Source: a bacterium
Lineage (GTDB): Bacteria; Auribacterota; Auribacteria; Auribacterales; Auribacteraceae
Direction of reading: 5' to 3'
Assembly (NCBI GenBank): GCA_021161885.1
Contig: JAGGZS010000176.1
Coordinates: 1 to 6,637 of the forward strand
Length of the DNA stretch: 6,637 nt
Position 1 is the stretch's first letter; every line of letters begins with the position of its first letter. The notes under the pieces were generated by a model. The model ran no database searches, was not told the origin of the DNA, and saw only the letters and a program-made list of their open reading frames with translations. Below are positions 1 through 5,086 of the stretch, piece after piece. A program made the translations under genes and the position numbers.

Positions 1-87
1 TTAAGAAATAAACTATTACATATTGAGGATCAAATAGTTAATAACTTATCAAACGTAACAATAGCTTCTTTGCAAAAAAACAATTAG
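1..87 (+). CDS. C-terminal tail of an upstream gene, cut by the window edge
   Basis: Frame 1 is open from the first base to a TAG at 85-87 and gives 28 residues ending ASLQKNN. The other two + frames hit stop codons within the first dozen bases. The peptide is polar and rich in Asn, Leu and Lys, with no cysteine or recognisable motif, so no function can be proposed. A real gene end is plausible because the AT-rich leader of hcp begins directly after the stop, but 28 open codons in AT-rich DNA could also occur by chance. Confidence 0.45.
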   Translation, partial: LRNKLLHIEDQIVNNLSNVTIASLQKNN

Positions 88-140
88 CTATAAAATAACA
101 AAAAAAAAGATTAAATTGTATTAGAAAAAAAAATCCAAAA

Positions 141-149
141 TGATATGAT
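141..149 (+). promoter_or_regulatory. Extended -10 promoter candidate for hcp
   Basis: TGATATGAT matches the extended -10 form TGn-TATGAT, with the hexamer at 144-149 differing from TATAAT at one base. The best -35 at the normal distance is the weak TTAGAA at 121-126 with 17 bp spacing. TTGTAT at 116-121 is closer to consensus but 22 bp away. Transcription would start near 156, leaving a leader of about 50 nt before hcp. The hexamer lies inside the left arm of an inverted repeat. No experimental start is known. Confidence 0.4.
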
Positions 150-184
150 ATTAAAAACTAAGCATAACTTTTTTTAATCATATC
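142..184. repeat. Inverted repeat over the hcp promoter (possible operator)
   Basis: The outer 8 bases GATATGAT (142-149) are mirrored perfectly by ATCATATC (177-184). Pairing continues inward for six more bases, TAAAAA (152-157) with TTTTTA (171-176), after a 2-nt bulge on the left side. The loop or spacer is 13 nt. Because the left arm includes the candidate -10 hexamer, a protein binding this repeat would compete with RNA polymerase. It is not a clear match to the HcpR-type TTGTGA-N6-TCACAA pattern. AT-rich DNA raises the chance of accidental pairing. Confidence 0.4.
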
Positions 185-208
185 CAAACAAGAACAAGGA
201 GACAAATT

Positions 209-1825
209 ATGTTTTGTTATCAATGCCAGGAAACTCTAAAAAATTCAGGATGTACAAAAAATGGTGTATGCGGCAAAAAAAACGATACCGCTAATTTACA
301 GGATTTACTGATTTTTGTTTTAAAAGGCATTTCCGTATGCGCTGAAAAATCAAAAAGTATAAGTAAGGAAACAGGCAGGTTTATGACCAGCGCACTGTTC
401 AGCACTATTACTAATGCAAATTTTGACAACGATTATTTCATTAAAGTGATCAAACAAGGACTGAAAATACGCGATTCCATAAAAAAAGATATTGATGACG
501 CCAACCTTCCCGACTGCGCCGCATGGTACTCGGACAACACCGATGAATTCTCAGATAAAGCTCAGCAGGTGGGTGTGCTCGCAACCGAAAACGAAGATGT
601 CCGCTCATTAAGGGAATTACTCATATATGGGCTGAAAGGATTAGCCGCCTATGCGCATCACGCACAGATGTTAGGATATGAAAAAGACGAAATTTATAAT
701 TTCATCGTAGAAAGTCTCTCTTCAACCACAAAAAATTTAACCGTAGATGAAATGGTTGCGCTTGTCCTTAAATGCGGTGAAACAGCGGTTACAACTATGG
801 CTCTGCTTGATGAAGCTAATACATCCACCTTCGGCAATCCGGAAATAACAGAGGTGAATTTAGATGTAAAAAACAACCCCGCAATATTGGTTTCCGGCCA
901 TGACCTAAAAGACTTCAAAGAACTGCTTGACCAGACAAAAGGAACCGGAGTTGATGTTTACACACACAGCGAAATGCTGCCGGCTAATTATTATCCTGAA
1001 TTTAAAAAATACGATCATTTCGTAGGTAATTACGGAAACGCGTGGTGGAAACAAAATACGGAATTCGAATCCTTTAACGGTCCCATACTAATGACCACCA
1101 ACTGCATAACTCCTGTTAAAGATTCATACAAAAACCGTATCTTCACAACAGGCTCAACGGGGTATCCCGGAGTGAAACATATACCGGAAGGAAAAAACGG
1201 AAGCCCTAAAGATTTTTCCGAAATAATTGAACTTGCAAAAAAATGCAAATCTCCTGAAAGCATTGAATCAGGTACACTAATCGGAGGATTCGCGCATCAT
1301 CAGGTTCTTGCTTTAGCAGACAAAATAGTTGAAGCTGTTAAATCAGGCGCGATTAAAAGGTTTATTGTCATGGCAGGCTGCGACGGCAGGCAGAATACTA
1401 GAGAATATTTTACAGATGTGGCTGAAAATTTACCTAAAGATACAATTATTTTAACTGCCGGATGCGCTAAATATAGATACAACAAACTAAATTTAGGCGA
1501 TATCGGCGGAATACCGAGAGTATTAGACGCCGGACAATGTAACGACTCTTATTCCCTTGCGGTTATAGCTTTAAAATTAAAAGAAGTTTTTAATCTTGAG
1601 GACATAAATGATTTGCCTATATCATTTGATATCGCATGGTATGAACAAAAAGCTGTAGTTGTTCTGCTGGCTTTATTGTTTTTAGGTGTTAAAGGTATTC
1701 GATTAGGACCTACAATCCCTGCGTTTTTATCGAAAAATGTTCTTGATGTGCTTATTAAAAATTTTGATATAAAACCTATTGGTACCGTAAAAGATGATAT
1801 AACCAATATGTTAGCAGGAAAATAA
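209..1825 (+). CDS. hcp: Hybrid cluster protein (Hcp, hydroxylamine reductase), class I
   Basis: A 538-residue protein of the Hcp/prismane family, cytoplasmic, linked in other bacteria to reduction of NO or hydroxylamine under nitrosative stress. The N-terminal cysteines C3, C6, C15 and C21 (Cx2C-x8-Cx5C) are the class I pattern of anaerobes, expected to hold a [4Fe-4S] cluster. All hybrid-cluster ligands are visible: H231 (SGHD), E255 (HSEML), C299 (TTNC), C391 (AGCDGR, the usual persulfide Cys), C419 (TAGCAKY), C444 (AGQC) and E479 (WYEQK). Their spacing closely follows the Desulfovibrio protein. The middle contains the helical region around residues 120-200. The start is fixed by MFCYQC, the canonical family N-terminus, and by AAGGAG at 196-201, 7 nt upstream. 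No hcr-type reductase with a 2Fe-2S domain lies beside it, so its electron donor is probably encoded elsewhere or is the rubredoxin system downstream. Confidence 0.97.
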   Translation: MFCYQCQETLKNSGCTKNGVCGKKNDTANLQDLLIFVLKGISVCAEKSKSISKETGRFMTSALFSTITNANFDNDYFIKVIKQGLKIRDSIKKDIDDANLPDCAAWYSDNTDEFSDKAQQVGVLATENEDVRSLRELLIYGLKGLAAYAHHAQMLGYEKDEIYNFIVESLSSTTKNLTVDEMVALVLKCGETAVTTMALLDEANTSTFGNPEITEVNLDVKNNPAILVSGHDLKDFKELLDQTKGTGVDVYTHSEMLPANYYPEFKKYDHFVGNYGNAWWKQNTEFESFNGPILMTTNCITPVKDSYKNRIFTTGSTGYPGVKHIPEGKNGSPKDFSEIIELAKKCKSPESIESGTLIGGFAHHQVLALADKIVEAVKSGAIKRFIVMAGCDGRQNTREYFTDVAENLPKDTIILTAGCAKYRYNKLNLGDIGGIPRVLDAGQCNDSYSLAVIALKLKEVFNLEDINDLPISFDIAWYEQKAVVVLLALLFLGVKGIRLGPTIPAFLSKNVLDVLIKNFDIKPIGTVKDDITNMLAGK

Positions 1826-1860
1826 ACAAATTTTTATTTTATTGCGAAAAAACTGATGCT

Positions 1861-1900
1861 ATGATTATTTATCATGAAAATTTTTGCGCAAAATTGATAA
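1861..1900. repeat. Cluster of small palindromes between hcp and the lipoprotein gene
   Basis: The hcp to lipoprotein gap holds ATGAT-N5-ATCAT at 1861-1875, a perfect 12-bp palindrome TTTTGCGCAAAA at 1882-1893, and TTATCA (1869-1874) facing TGATAA (1895-1900). No U-tract follows, so this is not a standard terminator. A protein-binding site controlling the lipoprotein gene is possible. I see no convincing -35/-10 pair in this gap and no clear terminator for hcp, so read-through from hcp is also possible. Confidence 0.3.
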
Positions 1901-1940
1901 AAATTAATTTAACAGCATTATGAACAAAAAGGAAAAACAA

Positions 1941-2069
1941 ATGAGAAAACTTGCTTATCTAATTATTCTTATCAGTTGTATTGCTTTTATTTCAGGATGT
2001 TGCGAAAAATGTAAAAGAAAACAAACAGGCAGCGGATGCGAAAAAATTACCGTTGAAGAAAGAGGTTAA
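1941..2069 (+). CDS. Small Cys-rich lipoprotein, 42 residues
   Basis: ATG at 1941 is preceded by AAGGAA at 1929-1934 with 6 nt spacing, a good ribosome site. The product begins MRKLAYLIILISC, a basic start followed by a hydrophobic stretch, and reaches a lipobox ISGC at residues 17-20. The predicted mature lipoprotein therefore starts at C20 and is only 23 residues long. The mature part has cysteines at 20, 21, 24 and 33, many lysines, and ends in an acidic EERG tail, so it is a short anchored peptide with three free cysteines besides the lipidated one. I do not recognise a family. It lies between hcp and another Cys-rich exported protein, which suggests an envelope role in metal or redox stress, but that is only context. 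A decayed remnant of a longer protein cannot be excluded. Confidence 0.7.
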   Translation: MRKLAYLIILISCIAFISGCCEKCKRKQTGSGCEKITVEERG

Positions 2070-2160
2070 ACTTACTTTTTTTATAAACATTTTTCAGGAT
2101 AACAGAATCTAAAAAATAAAATATTTTGCTGGGGCGGGAATAGACGACAAAAATATTTAA

Positions 2161-2166
2161 TATAAT
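2161..2166 (+). promoter_or_regulatory. -10 element candidate for the Cys-rich repeat protein
   Basis: A perfect TATAAT lies 67 bases before the ATG at 2233. No good -35 hexamer is found 16-18 bp upstream; the nearest TTGACA-like string, TAGACG at 2141-2146, is only 14 bp away. If used, transcription would begin near 2173, just before the inverted repeat at 2177-2203, which would then form a hairpin at the 5' end of the mRNA. In such AT-rich DNA the hexamer alone is weak evidence. Confidence 0.35.
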
Positions 2167-2176
2167 CTATTGTTAC

Positions 2177-2203
2177 TATCAAAAATCATATGAATTTTTG
2201 ATA
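2177..2203. repeat. Perfect 10-bp inverted repeat upstream of the Cys-rich protein gene
   Basis: TATCAAAAAT (2177-2186) and ATTTTTGATA (2194-2203) are perfect reverse complements separated by CATATGA. The repeat sits between the candidate -10 and the ribosome site, a position suited to an operator or a 5'-UTR hairpin. The arm order (ATCAA outside-left, TTGAT outside-right) is opposite to an FNR site (TTGAT-N4-ATCAA), so FNR is not indicated. Confidence 0.5.
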
Positions 2204-2232
2204 AAAAAACTATTACAGAAGAGGTAGTTAAA

Positions 2233-2514
2233 ATGAAAAAGATATTATTGATGTTATTTTTATCGCTCTTTATTTGCGGTTCCGCGAATGCGTGCCAAAC
2301 TTGCGGGTGCACTCTTGCTAAAGCCGAAATTTGTAAAAATTGCGGTCTTGAAAAAGGCAGCGAAGCCTGCTGCAAGCAATTATGCCCTAATTGCGGCGAG
2401 CTGAAAGGATCTAAAAAATGTTGTGATCCTAATGCGCCAAGATATGAAAAATGCGGAAAAATTGCCGGTTCACCCGGTTGTTGCCTTAAACCTGAAAAAA
2501 CTGTTACTAATTAA
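2233..2514 (+). CDS. Secreted Cys-rich protein with CxxCG-KGS-CC repeats, function unknown
   Basis: A 93-residue protein. Residues 1-20 form a signal peptide (MKK, hydrophobic core, then SANA), with AxA-type cleavage expected before C21. C21 could in principle be lipidated, but Asn at -2 makes a poor lipobox. The mature part has 14 cysteines. Three tandem units of the form CxxCGxxKGSxxCC are visible: residues 34-47, 51-64 and a third at 71-84, in which the first Cys is Tyr71 and the Lys is Ala78. A CxxCxC group (21-26) comes before them. Paired CxxC and CC suggest zinc, iron or copper binding, or a disulfide-rich fold. GAGG at 2221-2224, 8 nt before ATG, supports the start. I recognise no named family. 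Its neighbours (hcp, rubrerythrin) suggest a periplasmic metal or redox stress role, which is inference only. Confidence 0.85.
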   Translation: MKKILLMLFLSLFICGSANACQTCGCTLAKAEICKNCGLEKGSEACCKQLCPNCGELKGSKKCCDPNAPRYEKCGKIAGSPGCCLKPEKTVTN

Positions 2515-2539
2515 TTGTTAGTAAAAAATTGGAATACAG

Positions 2540-2586
2540 TATCAATATTCACGCGGCAAAAAAAATTTGCCGCGTGAATATTGATA
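2540..2586. repeat. Perfect 21-bp hairpin with A5 loop upstream of the rubrerythrin gene
   Basis: The left arm 2540-2560 begins TATCAATATTC and ends GCGGCAAA. The right arm 2566-2586 is its exact reverse complement, and the loop is AAAAA. Each arm has a GC-rich core (ACGCGGC / GCCGCGT) that stands out in AT-rich surroundings. The sequence after the right arm is an A-run, and on the other strand the hairpin is not followed by T either, so it is not a standard intrinsic terminator. It ends 18 nt before the rubrerythrin ATG. It could be an mRNA-stabilising or processing hairpin, a translational control element or an operator. Confidence 0.75.
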
Positions 2587-2604
2587 AAAAAAATGGCGGA
2601 TTAA

Positions 2605-2955
2605 ATGTCTGCGTTAAAAGGGACAAAAACCGAAAAAAACCTTCTTGCCGCTTTCGCGGGAGAATCTCAGGCGAGAAACCGTTATCTGTTTGCCGCTAAA
2701 ACCGCTAAAAATGAAGGTTTACCTGAAATAACCACTCTGTTTCAGGCTGTCGTTAAAGTTGAACAAGCGCATGAAGCAAGATACAAAAAACTGCTTAAAA
2801 ACATACAAAATAATACTGTTTTTAAGAAAGAAAAAGCAGTTAAATGGAAATGCCGTAAATGCGGATATATTCATGAAGGAAAAGAAGCGCTGAATATTTA
2901 CCCCGCTTGTTCGCACACAAAAGCGCATTTTGAACTTTTTGTTGAAAATTATTAA
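2605..2955 (+). CDS. rbr: Rubrerythrin relative, internally shortened
   Basis: 116 residues against roughly 165-195 for a standard rubrerythrin, which reduces peroxide to water at a diiron site with electrons from a rubredoxin-type Fe(Cys)4. The N-terminus (SLKGTKTEKNLL-like, then AGESQARNRY) and the C-terminus (WKCRKCGYIHEGKEA through FELFVENY) match the family closely. The middle jumps from the first helix (to about residue 36) to a segment resembling the last helix (VVKVEQAHEARY), so about one helix pair is absent. Remaining diiron ligands are E20 and E53xxH56. The rubredoxin part has C83, C86 and C102, but the third Cys is Tyr99 (YPAC instead of CPAC). The reading frame is intact. The ribosome site is weak (GGCGGA at 2595-2600). 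It is either a decaying gene after deletion between the two internal repeats, or a minimal form that could assemble a four-helix site as a dimer. Confidence 0.85.
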   Translation: MSALKGTKTEKNLLAAFAGESQARNRYLFAAKTAKNEGLPEITTLFQAVVKVEQAHEARYKKLLKNIQNNTVFKKEKAVKWKCRKCGYIHEGKEALNIYPACSHTKAHFELFVENY

Positions 2956-2969
2956 ATATTTAATACAAT
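2942..2969 (+). promoter_or_regulatory. Promoter candidate for the rubredoxin-to-ferritin operon
   Basis: TTGAAA (2942-2947) and TACAAT (2964-2969), each one base from consensus, are 16 bp apart. The -35 lies inside the last codons of the rubrerythrin gene. Transcription would start near 2976, leaving a leader of about 35 nt before the rubredoxin ATG. This is the best sigma-70 type match in the rubrerythrin-rubredoxin gap. It would let the downstream operon be expressed apart from the rubrerythrin. Confidence 0.5.
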
Positions 2970-3011
2970 ATAACATCAAGCATAAACTATTATAAATTAC
3001 GGAGGACCAAA

Positions 3012-3149
3012 ATGGATAAATGGGATTGTACTATATGCGGCTATGTTTATGACCCTAAGGAAAACGATAACATATCTTTTGAAGATTTACCCGAAGATTG
3101 GGTTTGCCCTGATTGCGGCGTAGGAAAAGAAGATTTCAAAAAAATGTAA
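3012..3149 (+). CDS. Rubredoxin, short 45-residue form
   Basis: A one-electron carrier with a single Fe(Cys)4 centre, cytoplasmic. The two knuckles are C6-TI-C9-GYVYDP and C32-PD-C35-GVGK, and the conserved aromatics W4, Y11, Y13, F23 and W30 are present. At 45 residues it lacks about seven residues in the loop between the knuckles compared with the usual 52-54, a variant I know from Desulfovibrio desulfuricans rubredoxin. GGAGG at 3001-3005 with 6 nt spacing is the ribosome site. The stop lies 17 nt before the flavodiiron protein gene, so rubredoxin is almost certainly its electron donor. It may also reduce the superoxide reductase encoded further down. Confidence 0.95.
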   Translation: MDKWDCTICGYVYDPKENDNISFEDLPEDWVCPDCGVGKEDFKKM

Positions 3150-3155
3150 GATTTG

Positions 3156-3160
3156 AAAGG
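3156..3160 (+). promoter_or_regulatory. Ribosome binding site fixing the flavodiiron protein start
   Basis: AAAGG at 3156-3160 stands 6 nt before ATG at 3167. The reading frame is open further upstream to an ATG at 3113, but that one lies inside the rubredoxin gene, would add 18 Arg/Lys-rich residues and has no ribosome site. The family N-terminus (KIKDDIYWTG) also begins right after the 3167 start. Confidence 0.7.
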
Positions 3161-3166
3161 TCGGCA

Positions 3167-4342
3167 ATGCGAAAAATTAAAGACGATATATACTGGACAG
3201 GATACATAGACTGGAACCTGCATAACTTTCACGGTTACTCTACGCCTTCCGGTTCAACTTATAACTCTTATTTAATCTTAGACGAGAAGCCTACGCTTAT
3301 CGATTCTGTAAAAAATATCGGCACGGAAAAAATGATAAACTATATTAAGGAAATCATTGATCCGTCTAAAATATGTTACATAATCTCAAATCATACGGAA
3401 ATGGACCACTCCGGCAGTATCGATAAAATCCTTGAGTATTGCCCAAACGCCCAAGTTGTATGCTCAAATAAAGGTGAAGAACACCTTAAAAGGCATTTCA
3501 AGAAAAATTGGAATTTTAAGGTTGTAAATAACGGCGATACACTAAATATCGGTAAACGTAATTTATCTTTCTTTATGACTCCAATGGTGCACTGGCCGGA
3601 TAATATGGTTACCTATTGCGCACACGACTCTATCCTGTTCTCCAATGACGGGTTCGGACAGCATATAGCATCTTCAGAACGATTCGCCAATAATTTGGGA
3701 TTAGATATCGTCTTTTACGAAGCGGCAAAATATTACGCAAACATTATTTTGCCCTACGGGAACCAAGTGCTTAAAGTTCTCGACGCGTTATCAGGGTTGA
3801 CGATCGAAATGATTTGCCCTTCACACGGTTTAATATGGAACGATAAAAACGATATATCCAAACTGCTTGAATTATACAAAAATTGGGCAACTCACACTAC
3901 CGAAAACAAAGTGCTTATCATTTATGATACAATGTGGCATTCTACGGAAAAAATGGCATATAAATTCTTTGACCTATTAGAAAAAGCAAACATTCCTGTA
4001 GAACTTATATATCTGCAGAACACGCATATTTCGGATATAATAACCAAAATTTTGTTTACTAAATTTTTGCTTATTGGGTCTCCTATTTTAAACAACCAGA
4101 TTCTTCCGACAATGTCCGCCCTTCTCACATATATGAAAGGGCTTAAAACAAAAAACAGGTTCGGCTTAACTTTCGGTTCATACGGCTGGTCAACAGTCGG
4201 GTTTAAAGATTTAGAAGAATCTTTAAAAATAGCGGGGTTAGAACTGGTTGAAAATGGAATTTACTTAAAATTTATACCTGATCCCGAAGAACTGGAAAAA
4301 CTCAACGATCTTATCCCGAAAATAAAAAATTACCTAAATTAA
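3167..4342 (+). CDS. fprA: Flavodiiron protein (FprA / rubredoxin:oxygen oxidoreductase)
   Basis: 391 residues from ATG 3167, the usual length for a class A flavodiiron protein, which reduces O2 to water and/or NO to N2O in the cytoplasm. The N-terminal metallo-beta-lactamase-like domain (about 1-245) carries the full diiron set: H76-x-E78-x-D80-H81 (HTEMDH), H142 (VHWPD), D161 (NDGFG) and H220 (SHGLIW). The flavodoxin domain (about 249-391) opens with VLIIYDTMWHSTEKM, the FMN phosphate loop, and continues with GSPILNNQ and FGSYGWST, both typical. There is no fused rubredoxin or reductase domain; instead a rubredoxin gene ends 17 nt upstream and a flavin reductase begins 30 nt downstream, so the chain is built from separate proteins. 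O2 versus NO preference cannot be read from the sequence. Confidence 0.95.
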   Translation: MRKIKDDIYWTGYIDWNLHNFHGYSTPSGSTYNSYLILDEKPTLIDSVKNIGTEKMINYIKEIIDPSKICYIISNHTEMDHSGSIDKILEYCPNAQVVCSNKGEEHLKRHFKKNWNFKVVNNGDTLNIGKRNLSFFMTPMVHWPDNMVTYCAHDSILFSNDGFGQHIASSERFANNLGLDIVFYEAAKYYANIILPYGNQVLKVLDALSGLTIEMICPSHGLIWNDKNDISKLLELYKNWATHTTENKVLIIYDTMWHSTEKMAYKFFDLLEKANIPVELIYLQNTHISDIITKILFTKFLLIGSPILNNQILPTMSALLTYMKGLKTKNRFGLTFGSYGWSTVGFKDLEESLKIAGLELVENGIYLKFIPDPEELEKLNDLIPKIKNYLN

Positions 4343-4372
4343 TTTTACGTTCATAATTAGGAGCCGATTGAG

Positions 4373-5086
4373 ATGGAACTTGTTACAGCTGAATTTGTTA
4401 AATCGATAGATAGAACCGAAACTACAAAAAGTTTTGTTTTTAAACCGGAAAAAATTTTGGATTTCATAGCCGGTCAATTTTTGCAAGTCATTTTTGATGG
4501 AGATAACCTAAAAAACCGCGAGCTAAATAAATTTCTATCTTTCTCAACAGCTCCTTGCAACGAAAATTTTGAAATAACGAAAAGGATATCGAACAGCGAT
4601 TTTTCCAAAAAACTTCTTGGTTTGAAATCAGGCGATAAGGTTTTATTCAAAGCCCCAATGGGCAACTGCGTTTTCGATATAAACGAAAAAAAAATAGCTT
4701 TTATTGTGGGAGGTATCGGAATTACACCGGTTATGTCGATATTAGACCATATCTTTACTAATAATATTAGCAGTGCAGATATCGCCATGTTATACTCTAA
4801 CCGATCAACAGACGATATTGCCTTTAAAAATAATCTTGATAACTGGAATAAACAAAACGGCAATTTCAAGCTCACATATTGCGTCGACCAAGAACCTATT
4901 AACGACAAGACTATTCTTCTTGGGTTTATCAACGACGATAAAATCATTAAAACCATACCCGACTACAAAAAAAGAATCGTTTTTATATACGGTCCGCCCG
5001 CAATGGTCAGTTCTATCAAACAATGTTGTCTTGAAATAGAATGTGAACAATCTAAAATTAAAGCGGAAAATTTTTCCGGATATTAA
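4373..5086 (+). CDS. FAD/NAD(P)-binding ferredoxin-reductase-like oxidoreductase
   Basis: 237 residues of the ferredoxin-NADP reductase superfamily. The N-terminal FAD-binding barrel covers about 1-100, with GQF at 34-36 and NKFLSFSTAP at 52-61, where Lys53 stands in place of the usual Arg of RxYS. The NAD(P)-binding domain follows, with GGIGITP at 113-119 and YGPPAM at 206-211. The chain ends in ENFSGY, a common end for this family. There is no C-terminal 2Fe-2S domain, so it is not an Hcr-type protein. AGGAG at 4359-4363, 9 nt upstream, supports the start. Lying between the flavodiiron protein and superoxide reductase genes, it probably carries electrons from NAD(P)H to rubredoxin. That partner is inferred from position; classical NADH:rubredoxin reductases belong to another, disulfide-reductase-like family. 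Confidence 0.88.
   Translation: MELVTAEFVKSIDRTETTKSFVFKPEKILDFIAGQFLQVIFDGDNLKNRELNKFLSFSTAPCNENFEITKRISNSDFSKKLLGLKSGDKVLFKAPMGNCVFDINEKKIAFIVGGIGITPVMSILDHIFTNNISSADIAMLYSNRSTDDIAFKNNLDNWNKQNGNFKLTYCVDQEPINDKTILLGFINDDKIIKTIPDYKKRIVFIYGPPAMVSSIKQCCLEIECEQSKIKAENFSGY

Noticed and set aside
142..184. Fur box over the hcp promoter
   Set aside because: GATATGAT and ATCATATC only loosely recall Fur half sites and the distance between arms is far too long.
209..1825. Carbon monoxide dehydrogenase catalytic subunit (related fold to Hcp)
   Set aside because: The N-terminal Cx2C-x8-Cx5C pattern and the seven hybrid-cluster ligands with Hcp spacing identify Hcp instead.
1842..1865. TTGCGA / TATGAT as a promoter for the lipoprotein gene
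   Set aside because: The spacing is 12 bp, so the two hexamers cannot act together.
2141..2166. TAGACG / TATAAT as a full sigma-70 promoter
   Set aside because: The spacing is only 14 bp, too short for normal use; only the -10 was kept as a candidate.
2504..2524. TTACTAA-N7-TTAGTAA inverted repeat over the stop of the Cys-rich gene
   Set aside because: Seven AT-rich pairs only and no T-run after it; too weak to call a terminator or site.
2541..2590. The 21-bp hairpin as an intrinsic terminator of the Cys-rich gene
   Set aside because: The right arm is followed by an A-run, and the opposite strand also lacks a T-run after the stem.
3113..3166. N-terminal extension of the flavodiiron protein from ATG 3113
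   Set aside because: It lies inside the rubredoxin gene, is an Arg/Lys-rich out-of-frame reading of it and lacks a ribosome site; ATG 3167 has one and matches the family N-terminus.
4474..4956. 160-residue open frame on the - strand
   Set aside because: It is antisense to the flavin reductase, whose FAD and NAD motifs are clear; the reverse frame has no recognisable motif and reads as a shadow.
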